42,868 nucleotides of DNA from Bacteroidia bacterium (lineage in GTDB: Bacteria; Bacteroidota; Bacteroidia; JADZBD01). The stretch covers positions 1-42,868 of the forward strand of contig JAGVMA010000033.1 of assembly GCA_020054095.1 (NCBI GenBank), in the 5' to 3' direction. The position numbers and the translations under genes are program-made. The notes beneath the pieces are model-generated. The model had not been told where the DNA came from and searched no databases. It saw only the letters and a program-made list of their open reading frames with translations. How positions within the stretch are numbered: position 1 is the stretch's first letter; each line of letters begins with the position of its first letter. Positions 34,422 through 42,868 of the stretch are shown in pieces.

Positions 34422-36794
34422 CTACCTGTAAATCTGAAAAAAGCCGGTATATGTTTTTCCTATAGCGTTTACTTGCAGGGCGTAATAATAAGTGCCATCG
34501 TTATGCGAGCTTCCGTCCCAATCGTTAAGGTATCCTTGTTTTTCGTAAATAGTATTTCCCCAGCGGTTATATATTATTAGTTTGTTATCTGTGTAATACT
34601 CTAAATACTGAAACGCTAATAGATCATTCATCTTATCGCCATTGGGTGTAACTACATTGGGCGTAAGAATTTCGGCAGGTATAATGGTAATTTCTTTGCA
34701 CACGCTATCTGCACAGCCATTAGTAGTGCTTACGGTGAGGCACACGGTATATGTGCCGGGTGTGGTATAAGTGTGTGTGGGGTTTTGCAATAGGGAGGTG
34801 GTGTTATCGCCAAAAGTCCATAGCCAACTATTGGCATTGCTCGCAAAAATGGATGATATATCGGTAAAGGTGATGGGCACATTTGCAATTCCGGTGCCGG
34901 GTGCTTGGCTAAAATTGGCAATGGGCAGTGGTTCTACATAAGCGGTGATTGTAATGGTATCTGAAAAACATCCGTTAGCACTTGCGTATGCGTTATAGGT
35001 TGTGGAAGTTAAAGATGTGCCGGTGTTAAAAATAGTATCGTTAATAGTACCTGTGCCGGTTAAGTTATTTCCCATCCAGCTAATGGTGCTTGTGGTTATG
35101 CATGAGCTTAGCGCGAATGAAAAGGGATCTCCGGAGCAAACAATTAAACTATCGGGCACGGCATTTACATCGGGCGCATCTATTAATGGAACTATAGGCG
35201 AAGGAAATCCGGTAATTGTGTTTCCGCAGGCATCCACCACAGTGGGAGGCGGTACAGTAATACTTGCCGGTGCATTGCAATAGATGGGGCAATTAGGTAT
35301 TACTAAATTTAAAATTTGGCTGGTGGCGCCCGTGCTGCAATTAGGCGATGAGCCCACAACTAATGGTGTATTAGTTGCCCACGGATGATTTATAGTATAA
35401 GGTGGCACACCGTAACGCACAAATACGGTTCCGTTAAGCGTACATTTATTTGAGCAAATAGGCGTGGTGGGCACGTTCCATAAACTTGCATATGCTTCTA
35501 CCGTGCGGCCTAATATAATGGCTGCAAATGGCCACGATGTGGTAAAAGGGTCGTAACGAATATAAGTAGTATTGCATCCCACCGATGGTCCTGTGCGACC
35601 TAAGTGCATTCGTAAATAAAAGTTAACGGGGCTGCATGAATTTGCATAGCAGCATGTAAGCGGACTTAAAATATTAAAGCTATCTAAATAGGCCGTGCCC
35701 GGAGTATTAGCATTTGGTACTGTAAATGATTGCGATTGCCCGCAACTTGTGCTAAAGTACATTGTGCCTTGGCTCATCACGGCAGTGGTAAAAGGGTCGG
35801 CATAATAGCTGGATGTAATGTAAAGCCCCGTAACTGTTACAGCGGCAGGAATGGTAACCAATATGCTATCTACATTATATTGCGGCACTATGCACGATGG
35901 CATTTGTCCGCCCGTCCAATTAGCATAAGGGCCTACAACTAATGGATCAATAGTAATGGGAAGCACACGGCTTGCATCGGTGAGCCAATTCATGGGCACT
36001 TGCATTTGCAATATTGCGCCTGTTTGTGTTTTAATTATTTTAAACGAACCTATTGTGTACTTATTAGCAGCATCGTAACACAGTGGTGCTAAAATAGTGC
36101 TCACTTGTTTGCCGCTGTTATCAAGCAATAGTAAATCGCCACACCAGCCGTTAGTTTTTGCGGTTCCGTTAGTTTTGTTTTCGGTAAGGGTGTATCCTTC
36201 CGGAAAAATTAATTCTTCTTCAATAATGTAATCAGTAAAATTTCCGGTAACAGGTTGTTTTAGTATGTAATTATATTTCACGGCATTTTCGCGATAAATA
36301 AATTGCTTGTCAATGCCTGCGATAATATCAGTCATTAAAACAGTATTGCCCGTTAAATTAAAATTAGTGCCGATAGGCGCCCCGTTAATTTTACAATTAA
36401 CACCCATTTTAAATTTTGTATCGGCATTGCCTAAGTTTATGGCTGCAGTGCCATCGGTATATAAATAAGTTGGGTTTGGCTGATTAATGGCGGCATAATT
36501 TCCATCGGCAGTTTTTTGTAATTGCCCACTGATGGGAACTAATTTGCCATCAGCATTTTTATAATTCAACGGGCGCTTGCTGTATTTCACCATTATCTGC
36601 CCATCGGTAGTAGTATATGTTCTCGAAAACAAAGTACGCTTGTCGGTATCTTCCGTCCAATTAGCATTGCTTGTAATGTTACTTGTATCTTTTATAAAAT
36701 ACTCAGGAACTAATGCAGCATCTTGTGCCGCTGCATTGATAGAGAATAAGATTAGAAAAAGATAATTGAGAGGAGCAATTCTTTTCATTTTCAT
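34422..36794 (-). CDS. Exported PKD-domain protein with T9SS type B (CHU_C) C-terminal domain
   Basis: A 790-residue secreted protein. The signal peptide (MKMKRIAPLNYLFLILFSINAAAQ region) is followed by a large N-terminal part of unknown fold rich in Asn, Thr and Tyr. Many cysteines lie at about 340-560. A PKD domain lies at about 625-710 (PITFTDISS, WLWTFGDNTTSLLQNPTHTY, GTYTVCLTVS). A gliding-motility-associated type B sorting domain ends the protein (LTPNVVTPNGDKMNDLL, IYNRWGNTIYE, DWDGSSHNDGTYYY). Type B domains are tied to T9SS secretion. The start at 36794 is set by a strong promoter just upstream; the frame stays open 114 bases further only by chance. Confidence 0.88.
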   Translation of the reverse strand: MKMKRIAPLNYLFLILFSINAAAQDAALVPEYFIKDTSNITSNANWTEDTDKRTLFSRTYTTTDGQIMVKYSKRPLNYKNADGKLVPISGQLQKTADGNYAAINQPNPTYLYTDGTAAINLGNADTKFKMGVNCKINGAPIGTNFNLTGNTVLMTDIIAGIDKQFIYRENAVKYNYILKQPVTGNFTDYIIEEELIFPEGYTLTENKTNGTAKTNGWCGDLLLLDNSGKQVSTILAPLCYDAANKYTIGSFKIIKTQTGAILQMQVPMNWLTDASRVLPITIDPLVVGPYANWTGGQMPSCIVPQYNVDSILVTIPAAVTVTGLYITSSYYADPFTTAVMSQGTMYFSTSCGQSQSFTVPNANTPGTAYLDSFNILSPLTCCYANSCSPVNFYLRMHLGRTGPSVGCNTTYIRYDPFTTSWPFAAIILGRTVEAYASLWNVPTTPICSNKCTLNGTVFVRYGVPPYTINHPWATNTPLVVGSSPNCSTGATSQILNLVIPNCPIYCNAPASITVPPPTVVDACGNTITGFPSPIVPLIDAPDVNAVPDSLIVCSGDPFSFALSSCITTSTISWMGNNLTGTGTINDTIFNTGTSLTSTTYNAYASANGCFSDTITITAYVEPLPIANFSQAPGTGIANVPITFTDISSIFASNANSWLWTFGDNTTSLLQNPTHTYTTPGTYTVCLTVSTTNGCADSVCKEITIIPAEILTPNVVTPNGDKMNDLLAFQYLEYYTDNKLIIYNRWGNTIYEKQGYLNDWDGSSHNDGTYYYALQVNAIGKTYTGFFQIYR

Positions 36795-36813
36795 TTTAAT
36801 TAGGGATGCAAAG

Positions 36814-36844
36814 CAAAGATAGAATAATTGCAAAGTTTCGCAAA
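36814..36844 (-). promoter_or_regulatory. Bacteroidota-type promoter for the PKD/T9SS gene
   Basis: Read on the minus strand: TTTG (36844-36841), a 19-base spacer, then TATCTTTG (36821-36814). Both boxes match the published Bacteroidota consensus exactly (TTTG and TAnnTTTG), with usual spacing. Transcription would begin near 36808, about 14 bases before the ATG at 36794. Confidence 0.75.
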
Positions 36845-36900
36845 CAATATCATTTGGCAAATTGATAAAAATATTATTTCTAAACTTGTGTTCCGATTTG

Positions 36901-38526
36901 ATGAGCAATAGCGCAAAATACTATTTGTATATTTTAATGGCAGGCATTGCACTTTCGCTGCCGTTCATTGGCTCATCGCAATTATTCGATTGGGACGAAA
37001 TAAATTTTGCCGAATGTGCCCGCGAAATGCTTGTAACCGGAAATTACCAAACGGTGCAAATTAATTTCCAACCGTTTTGGGAAAAGCCGCCACTCTTTAT
37101 TTGGATGCAGGCATTAAGCATGAATATTTTTGGAATAAATGAATTTGCTGCCCGGCTGCCCAATGCCCTTTGCGGAATAATTACACTGCTGGTGCTTTTT
37201 CGTTTAGGCAAAAAATATGCCGATGAGCGATTTGGTTTACTATGGGCACTTGCATACGCAGGTTCTATATTGCCACAACTATATTTTAAATCAGGTATTA
37301 TTGATCCTTGGTTTAACCTTTTTATTTTCTGTGGCATTTATTTTTTAATGCTTTATACCGATGAAGCGCAAAGCAATAAAAAGAAACACATTCTACTATC
37401 AGCAATTTTTATTGGCTTAGCCATTATGACCAAAGGTCCGGCTGCACTTTTAATAGTAGCACTTTGTGCAGCCGTTTTTTTTATTGTTAAGCGCTTTAAG
37501 TATAAAGTTGTTTTTACCGATGTGCTTTTGTTTCTCATCACGGTAGTTTTTGTTGGCAGTATTTGGTTCATGATGCTATGGCTCACGGGCAATAAAAATA
37601 TCATTACTGAGTTTTTTATTTACCAAGTACGTTTGTTTAACACGCAAGATGCCGGGCATGGTGGGCCGTTTGTATATCACTTTATTGTTTTGCTACTTGG
37701 TTGCTTTCCTGCTTCGGTGTTTTTTCTTTCATCGTTCCGCAAAAATAATGAGCACAGCAAACAACATTTTAAAACATGGATGAGTATTTTATTTTGGATG
37801 GTGCTTATTCTTTTTTCGGTTGTGAAAACTAAAATCATACATTACTCATCGCTTTGCTATTTCCCGCTTTCGTTTTTGGCCTGTTATGCAGTGTATCACA
37901 AAATTGCCATAAATCGTTACCAGCAGTTTTTAATTTACTTTATTCTTGTTGCTTATTTGCTTTTGTTGGCAGCAGTTCCGTTCATTAATACGTTTAAACC
38001 CGAAATTATAAACAGCGGAATAATTAAAGATACATTTGCCACCGAAGCACTAAATGCCGAAGCCAATTGGACGGTTTTTCATTTTATTCCGGCAATTTTA
38101 TTTTTTATAACCATTTTGGTTTTTGCGTATTACAATTTCCGGAAAGAAATAAACAAAAGTGTAATTGCACTATTTGTGATGACAATGTTATCGGCTAACA
38201 CCGTATTTTTGTTCATCATTCCTAATGTGGATAATTACTCGCAAAGTGCAGCGGTTGATTTTTTTAAATCCTTGCGCGATAAAGATTGTTACGTATCCAC
38301 TCTTGGTTATAAAAGCTACGCACAATTATTTTACAGCAATAAGCCATTGCCAGCAAATAAAAATAGTTTGAACGAAGAATGGCTTTTAACAGGCGCTATT
38401 GACAAGCCGGTTTATTTTTCATCGAAACTAAATTCAGAAAAAGAAGTGCTTGAAAAATACACTGATATAAAAGTGATTGGCAAAAAAAACGGTTTTGTTT
38501 TTTATTTGCGTATGCCTGAAAATTAA
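36901..38526 (+). CDS. Integral membrane glycosyltransferase, ArnT/PMT family (GT-C fold)
   Basis: A 541-residue membrane protein with about twelve hydrophobic segments. It belongs to the dolichyl-phosphate-mannose mannosyltransferase/ArnT (PMT_2) superfamily, which moves sugars from lipid-phosphate carriers to lipid A or proteins on the outer face of the inner membrane. The first periplasmic loop has the catalytic-type acidic motif FDWDEINFAECA, followed by the FWEKPPLFIW segment typical of ArnT-like enzymes and a conserved GIIDPWFNLFIFCG. The C-terminal 120 residues form a small periplasmic domain. ATG at 36901 is preferred over an in-frame TTG at 36862. The sugar and acceptor are not deducible. 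A -7-like TAAACTTG at 36881 precedes it. Confidence 0.85.
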   Translation: MSNSAKYYLYILMAGIALSLPFIGSSQLFDWDEINFAECAREMLVTGNYQTVQINFQPFWEKPPLFIWMQALSMNIFGINEFAARLPNALCGIITLLVLFRLGKKYADERFGLLWALAYAGSILPQLYFKSGIIDPWFNLFIFCGIYFLMLYTDEAQSNKKKHILLSAIFIGLAIMTKGPAALLIVALCAAVFFIVKRFKYKVVFTDVLLFLITVVFVGSIWFMMLWLTGNKNIITEFFIYQVRLFNTQDAGHGGPFVYHFIVLLLGCFPASVFFLSSFRKNNEHSKQHFKTWMSILFWMVLILFSVVKTKIIHYSSLCYFPLSFLACYAVYHKIAINRYQQFLIYFILVAYLLLLAAVPFINTFKPEIINSGIIKDTFATEALNAEANWTVFHFIPAILFFITILVFAYYNFRKEINKSVIALFVMTMLSANTVFLFIIPNVDNYSQSAAVDFFKSLRDKDCYVSTLGYKSYAQLFYSNKPLPANKNSLNEEWLLTGAIDKPVYFSSKLNSEKEVLEKYTDIKVIGKKNGFVFYLRMPEN

Positions 38527-38528
38527 AA

Positions 38529-40163
38529 TCAGGTTTGTATTACACCCACATTATATTGTTTTGTTATAGGCGCATGGTTAGCGGCTTCTATGCCCATGCT
38601 AATCCACTTGCGTGTATCAAGCGGATTTATAATTGCATCTAACCACAAGCGTGCTGCAGCGTAGTAAGGCGATATTTGCGAATCGTAGCGCGATTTAATT
38701 TTATCGAACAATTCTTTTTCACGCTCGGCAGTAATTTCCTCGCCTTTCGCTTTCATGCTTGCTACTTCTATTTGCAGTAAAACTTTAGCAGCTTGTGCAC
38801 CACCCATTACTGCTACTTGCGCTGTAGGCCAACCAACAATAAGTCGAGGGTCATAAGCTTTCCCACACATGGCGTAATTTCCTGCGCCATAACTGTTGCC
38901 TATTATTATTGTAAATTTTGGCACTACCGAATTGCTCATTGCGTTCACTAATTTTGCACCGTCTTTTATTATTCCACCGTGTTCTGATTTTGAGCCCACC
39001 ATAAAACCTGTAACATCTTGCAAAAACACGAGCGGAATTTTTCGCTGATTACAGTTCATTATAAAACGAGCAGCTTTGTCCGCACTATCGCTATAAATAA
39101 CTCCGCCAAATTGCATTTCACCTTTTTTGTTTTTCACCACTTTGCGTTGGTTGGCAACAATGCCCATAGACCAACCATCTATTCGGCCCAAACCACAAAT
39201 TATAGATTTGCCATATTCTTCTTTGTACTCTTCAAATTCCGAATTATCAACTATGCGCTCAATAATTTCTTTCATGTCGTATTGCTTGTCGCGCGTATCG
39301 GGTAAAATGCCGTAAATTTCTTTTTCATTTTTTGTAGGCAGCGCAGGTTTTATTCTGTCGAAACCTGCTTTATCGTAATCGCCTAACTTGTCGAAAATAT
39401 TTTTTATTCTGTTCAGGCAATCTTTATCGTCTCTGCATTTATTATCTGTAACGCCCGATATTTCGCATTGTGTGGTAGCACCGCCCAGTGTTTCGTTGTC
39501 AATAGTTTCGCCTATTGCTGCTTTTACTAAATAACTTCCTGCTAAAAATATACTTCCGGTTTTATCCACTATCATCGCTTCATCGCTCATGATGGGCAAA
39601 TAAGCACCGCCCGCAACACAACTTCCCATAATGGCTGCTATTTGTATTATTCCCATCGAACTCATTACGGCATTGTTTCTGAAAATGCGGCCAAAGTGTT
39701 CTTTGTCAGGAAAAATTTCATCTTGCATGGGCAAATAAACTCCGGCACTATCTACTAAATAAACAATGGGTAATTTATTTTCAATTGCAATTTCTTGTGC
39801 ACGCAAATTCTTTTTTCCGGTTATAGGAAACCATGCACCGGCTTTTACAGTGGCATCATTTGCAACCACAATACATTGTCTGCCTTTGATGTAACCAATC
39901 ACCACCACCACACCACCGCTTGGGCAGCCGCCATGTTCTTTATACATTTCATCGCCTGCAAAAGCGCCTACTTCTATTTGATGCGCACCTTCGTCAAGCA
40001 AATAATCAATACGTTCGCGAGCGGTTAACTTTCCTTGCTCGTGTTGTTTATCAATGCGCGACTTGCCGCCACCCCAAAAAACTTTTTCGAGTTTTTTCTG
40101 CATTGCAGCAACATGCATTTTGTTTACATCTTCGTTTTTGTTGAAATCAATGTCTTGAGCCAT
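38529..40163 (-). CDS. Acyl-CoA carboxylase, beta (carboxyltransferase) subunit
   Basis: A 544-residue biotin-dependent carboxyltransferase subunit; the length and sequence fit methylcrotonyl-CoA carboxylase beta (MccB/AccD-like) rather than propionyl-CoA carboxylase. Motifs include KLTARERIDYLLDEGAHQIE, ACVV-type YVVANDATVKAGAWFP, GGAYLPIMSDEAMIV and GNSYGAGNYAMCGKAYDPR, the last forming the acyl-CoA/biotin pocket. The enzyme carboxylates an acyl-CoA, likely 3-methylcrotonyl-CoA in leucine breakdown. The biotin carboxylase subunit is not nearby. It is downstream of the YitT-type gene by 26 bases, possibly co-transcribed, and ends two bases from the convergent glycosyltransferase stop. Confidence 0.9.
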   Translation of the reverse strand: MAQDIDFNKNEDVNKMHVAAMQKKLEKVFWGGGKSRIDKQHEQGKLTARERIDYLLDEGAHQIEVGAFAGDEMYKEHGGCPSGGVVVVIGYIKGRQCIVVANDATVKAGAWFPITGKKNLRAQEIAIENKLPIVYLVDSAGVYLPMQDEIFPDKEHFGRIFRNNAVMSSMGIIQIAAIMGSCVAGGAYLPIMSDEAMIVDKTGSIFLAGSYLVKAAIGETIDNETLGGATTQCEISGVTDNKCRDDKDCLNRIKNIFDKLGDYDKAGFDRIKPALPTKNEKEIYGILPDTRDKQYDMKEIIERIVDNSEFEEYKEEYGKSIICGLGRIDGWSMGIVANQRKVVKNKKGEMQFGGVIYSDSADKAARFIMNCNQRKIPLVFLQDVTGFMVGSKSEHGGIIKDGAKLVNAMSNSVVPKFTIIIGNSYGAGNYAMCGKAYDPRLIVGWPTAQVAVMGGAQAAKVLLQIEVASMKAKGEEITAEREKELFDKIKSRYDSQISPYYAAARLWLDAIINPLDTRKWISMGIEAANHAPITKQYNVGVIQT

Positions 40164-40189
40164 AGTTTTATTTCTGTTGCTAAATATAA

Positions 40190-41101
40190 TTAATGTTTAT
40201 GAGCCCGTTTTTTAATCATTCCGCCACGGGTATCTTTCACGCTGTTCATCACAATAAATGCATTGGCATCTATTTTTTCTACTTCGGTTTGCAGTTTGCC
40301 AATTTCTAAACGGGTTATTACAGTAAAAACAATTTCTTGCTGGTTTAAATTTTCGCCATGTGTGCCAAAGCCGCGTTTGCCATTATAAATAGTAACGCCA
40401 CGCCCCATTTGTTGTGTAATCATTAATCGTATTTCTTCGCTGTGAGCAGATATAATAGTAACGCCCAGGTATTCTTCCACGCCTTCTATCACAAAATCTA
40501 CCGTTTTGGATGCTGCCATATATGCAAGTATGGAGTATAACGCAGTTTCAATGCTCAGCAAATAAGCCGCTACCGAAAAAATGAAAATATTAAAAACTAA
40601 AATTATATCGCCTACCGACATGGCTGTGTTCCGGCTGATGGTGATTGCCAGCACTTCGGTTCCGTCTAACACGCTGCCACCGCGCACAGCCAAACCAATG
40701 CCGGCACCAATAAAAAAGCCACCAAAAACAGAAACCAATAATTTATCGCTCGTTACAATTGGATAATCTACAAAAGCCAAAGCGCAAGCCAAGCCGCTTA
40801 TGGCAATGATACTTTTAATTGCAAACATTTTTCCAATTTGGCGATAAGCCAAGTAAACAAAAGGTAGATTAATAACGATTAATAAAAGTGGCAACTTAAT
40901 AAGCGTTACGGCAGATACTAAAAGTGATATGCCGGTAACACCGCCATCAATAAAACTATTGGGCAACAAAAAACTTTTTAAACCAAAGCCGGCAGAAATT
41001 ATGCCTGCCGAAATAAGCAACACATCTTTTATCCAGTGCGAAATTGTAATACGTCTGTTTTTTATTTCTTTGGCATTTTCGTATTTGCTTTTGGCATTCA
41101 T
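40190..41101 (-). CDS. YitT/DUF2179 family membrane protein
   Basis: A 303-residue protein of the YitT family. Five to six membrane segments span about residues 25-210 (family opening ISAGFGLKSFLLPNSFIDGGVTG; GGSVLDGTEVLAI). The cytoplasmic C-terminal DUF2179 domain at about 215-300 has GVTIYNGKRGFG, QEIVFTVITRLE and DANAFIVMNSVKDTRG. Function is unknown; transport is a common guess. ATG at 41101 is chosen over an in-frame TTG at 41110. An exact TATATTTG box (41115-41108 on this strand) ends six bases before the ATG, so transcription may start at or near the start codon. The acyl-CoA carboxylase gene follows on the same strand. Confidence 0.87.
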   Translation of the reverse strand: MNAKSKYENAKEIKNRRITISHWIKDVLLISAGIISAGFGLKSFLLPNSFIDGGVTGISLLVSAVTLIKLPLLLIVINLPFVYLAYRQIGKMFAIKSIIAISGLACALAFVDYPIVTSDKLLVSVFGGFFIGAGIGLAVRGGSVLDGTEVLAITISRNTAMSVGDIILVFNIFIFSVAAYLLSIETALYSILAYMAASKTVDFVIEGVEEYLGVTIISAHSEEIRLMITQQMGRGVTIYNGKRGFGTHGENLNQQEIVFTVITRLEIGKLQTEVEKIDANAFIVMNSVKDTRGGMIKKRAHKH

Positions 41102-41215
41102 TGGCGGCAAATATAATTGTTATACTTGTTTTTTAGCTGATAATGTGTGCATAGTATTGTTTCCAATGTTAAATAAACCTATATATGTATCTTTATCCCA
41201 TAATCTTTCATCAAA

Positions 41216-42208
41216 ATGATTTCATTAGTTACCGGTGGTGCCGGATTTATAGGAGCGCACGTTACCAATGAGCTTATAAAATTAGGCCATATAGTAGTTG
41301 TGTTAGATGATTTGAGCGGTGGATTTCAGGATCATGTTAATCCTAAAACACTATTTGTAAAAGGATCAATTACCGATACTGAATTATTATCGAAATTATT
41401 TACCGAACATAAATTTGATTATGTATATCACTTGGCTGCTTATGCAGCGGAAGGGTTAAGCCACTTTATAAAAAACTTTAATTACACCAATAATCTAACG
41501 GGCAGCGTAAATCTTATAAACGAATCGGTAAAGCATAAAATAAAATGTTTTGTTTTCACTTCCTCTATTGCTGTTTATGGCGCTGCAAAACCACCGATGA
41601 CCGAAGATACAGTGCCCCTTCCGGAAGACCCTTACGGAATTGCAAAGTATGCTGTAGAAATGGATTTGAAAGTTACACACGAAATGTTTGGATTGAATTA
41701 CGTTATTTTCCGCCCACATAATGTGTATGGCGAATATCAAAATTTAGGCGATCGCTATCGCAATGTAGTGGGTATTTTCATGAATCAATTAATGCAAGGA
41801 AAACCGCTGAGTGTTTTTGGCGATGGAAACCAAACACGCGCATTTAGTTATATAGGCGATGTAGCTCCTTACATTGCAAATTGTGTAAATGTAAAAGAAG
41901 CATACAACCAAATATTTAATGTAGGTGCCGATAAAGATTATACTGTAAACGAATTAGCAAAAACGGTAATGAAAGCGATGGACATAGAAGGAGAGTTAAG
42001 ACATTTGCCACCACGCAACGAAGTTGTACACGCATACTCTTCTCATGCAAAAGCTAACAAAGTGTTCAATATTAAAAGTAGCACTACACTCGAAAATGGC
42101 ATTACCAAAATGGTGAGCTGGGCCAAAACAGCCGGAGCCAGAAAAAGCTCTCGTTTTAAAAATATTGAGATACTCGAAAAATTACCGTCAGTTTGGCTCG
42201 AAGATTAA
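41216..42208 (+). CDS. NAD-dependent nucleotide-sugar epimerase/dehydratase (SDR, GalE-like)
   Basis: A 330-residue extended short-chain dehydrogenase that acts on nucleotide sugars, often as a UDP-glucose/UDP-N-acetylglucosamine 4-epimerase. The NAD-binding TGGAGFIGAHV is at 6-16, the catalytic Ser/Thr is in FTSSIAVYG, and Tyr and Lys are in DPYGIAKYA (YxxxK). FRPHNVYGE, GDGNQTRAFSYIGDV and FNVGADKDYTVNELA are family substrate and C-terminal segments. The exact epimer cannot be told. The next gene, a glycosyltransferase, starts three bases after the stop, so together they may begin a surface polysaccharide operon. A weak -7 box TATCTTTA is at 41188-41195. Confidence 0.88.
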   Translation: MISLVTGGAGFIGAHVTNELIKLGHIVVVLDDLSGGFQDHVNPKTLFVKGSITDTELLSKLFTEHKFDYVYHLAAYAAEGLSHFIKNFNYTNNLTGSVNLINESVKHKIKCFVFTSSIAVYGAAKPPMTEDTVPLPEDPYGIAKYAVEMDLKVTHEMFGLNYVIFRPHNVYGEYQNLGDRYRNVVGIFMNQLMQGKPLSVFGDGNQTRAFSYIGDVAPYIANCVNVKEAYNQIFNVGADKDYTVNELAKTVMKAMDIEGELRHLPPRNEVVHAYSSHAKANKVFNIKSSTTLENGITKMVSWAKTAGARKSSRFKNIEILEKLPSVWLED

Positions 42209-42211
42209 TTT

Positions 42212-42868
42212 ATGCCACGTATCTTATTCATAGCCGCCCATCGCCCCAATCGTTCACCAAGCCAGCGTTTTAGGTTCGAACAATATTTAAACTATTTAAA
42301 ACAGAATGGTTTTGATTCTGAATTTTCGTTTTTGATATCGGCTGCGGACGACAACTATTTTTACAAACCCGGAAACACGCTAATTAAAACTTATATTTTT
42401 ATAAAAAGTGTGTTAAAAAGACTAAAAGACATTTCGCGGGCATCTAATTTCGATATTGTATTTATTCAGCGCGAAGCATTTATGACTGGCTCTACATACT
42501 TTGAAAAAAAATTAAATAAATCAGGCGCAAAACTTGTTTTTGATTTTGATGACGCAATTTGGAATCTAGATGTGTCGGAGGCAAATAAAAAATTGGGTTG
42601 GCTGAAAAATCCGGACAAAACGGCAAAAATAATTTCCTATAGCGATATGGTATTTGCTGGTAACAAGTATTTATCGGATTATGCTCGCCATTATAACAGC
42701 AATGTAAGTATTGTGCCCACAACTATTGATACCGAATCGTACCAAAAAATACCTATAGAAAAAGATAAAAACAAAGTATGCATCGGCTGGACAGGCAGCA
42801 TAACCACGATTAAACATTTTGAATATGCCCTCCCGTTTCTCGCCAAATTAAAAGAAAAGTATGCCGAT
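42212..42868 (+). CDS. Glycosyltransferase (GT4-like), 5' part, runs off the window
   Basis: An open frame from ATG at 42212 to the window end, 219 codons without a stop. The N-terminus MPRILFIAAHRPNRSPSQRFRFEQ is typical of GT-B glycosyltransferases, with a first Rossmann strand and a Ser/Pro/Arg-rich loop. LVFDFDDAIWN and VFAGNKYLSDYAR, then VSIVPTTIDTESY, are family landmarks of the N-domain and hinge, and KVCIGWTGSITTIKH starts the C-terminal nucleotide-binding domain. The catalytic Glu region lies beyond the window. The sugar donor is unknown. It starts three bases after the epimerase. Confidence 0.83.
   Translation, partial: MPRILFIAAHRPNRSPSQRFRFEQYLNYLKQNGFDSEFSFLISAADDNYFYKPGNTLIKTYIFIKSVLKRLKDISRASNFDIVFIQREAFMTGSTYFEKKLNKSGAKLVFDFDDAIWNLDVSEANKKLGWLKNPDKTAKIISYSDMVFAGNKYLSDYARHYNSNVSIVPTTIDTESYQKIPIEKDKNKVCIGWTGSITTIKHFEYALPFLAKLKEKYAD

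Noticed and set aside
41216-42868. Polysaccharide biosynthesis locus as a mobile island
   Set aside because: Only two genes are visible, with base composition like the rest, and no integrase, tRNA or direct repeat is seen at the border.

Overview
The window comes from a Bacteroidota chromosome, most likely Chitinophagales/Sphingobacteriales-like. The evidence is two proteins with type IX secretion (T9SS) C-terminal signals (one type A, one CHU_C-like type B), a Bacteroidota-type promoter (TTTG, 19 nt, TATCTTTG), the folP-cdaA and DUF1599-DoxX-tpiA-prmA neighbourhoods, few recognisable Shine-Dalgarno sites, and AT-rich DNA. No CRISPR array, transposase, integrase, phage module or tRNA was found. 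Most of the window is ordinary core chromosome.

Layout. 1-1200: 3' part of a 23S rRNA gene, a 5S rRNA gene and a terminator, i.e. the end of an rRNA operon. 1217-5116: a Y-family DNA polymerase (-), cytidylate kinase (+), then a leftward unit folP > cdaA (c-di-AMP synthase) > a 51-residue Cys/Lys-rich microprotein that is shorter than usual gene-calling cut-offs. 5150-14219: a rightward, tightly packed unit DUF1599 > DoxX/thioredoxin-like membrane protein > DppB-type ABC permease > tpiA > prmA > a 1492-residue secreted protein of unknown function. 14216-17645: a small secreted protein (-) and a partial phenylacetate (paa) cluster: 3-hydroxyacyl-CoA dehydrogenase, PaaI thioesterase, 3-oxoadipyl-CoA thiolase. 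17642-22282: a leftward pair of exported proteins, a BNR/sortilin-like propeller protein and an M14 carboxypeptidase. 22283-24420: a gene-poor strip with signal-peptide-like ORF fragments, then a DUF2400 protein and an HTH-like protein (-). 24628-26033: an exported TolB/CsgG-like protein, a 43-residue ORF and two consecutive terminator-like hairpins. 26173-31133: apaG, hutI, bifunctional ftcD (histidine degradation), and dnaB (-). 31328-36794: a lipoprotein, the type A T9SS cargo, a DUF3307 membrane protein, an array of six 21-bp repeats, and a PKD/type B T9SS cargo. 36901-42868: an ArnT/PMT-like glycosyltransferase, an acyl-CoA carboxylase beta subunit (-), a YitT-family membrane protein (-), a nucleotide-sugar epimerase, and the start of a glycosyltransferase that runs off the window and may open a surface polysaccharide cluster.

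How the genes work together. The hut pair turns imidazolonepropionate into glutamate and one-carbon folate. The paa genes complete the beta-oxidation-like end of phenylacetyl-CoA breakdown. tpiA serves glycolysis. folP makes dihydropteroate and cdaA makes c-di-AMP. Many exported proteins suggest an envelope-rich lifestyle.

The least explained items are the Cys/Lys microprotein downstream of cdaA, a palindromic element inserted in frame in the hydroxyacyl-CoA dehydrogenase, the exact 21-bp repeat array at 34215-34340, and the giant unknown protein at 9741-14219. I see no clear multi-gene defence or novel enzymatic system here, and all functions of unknown genes remain open.
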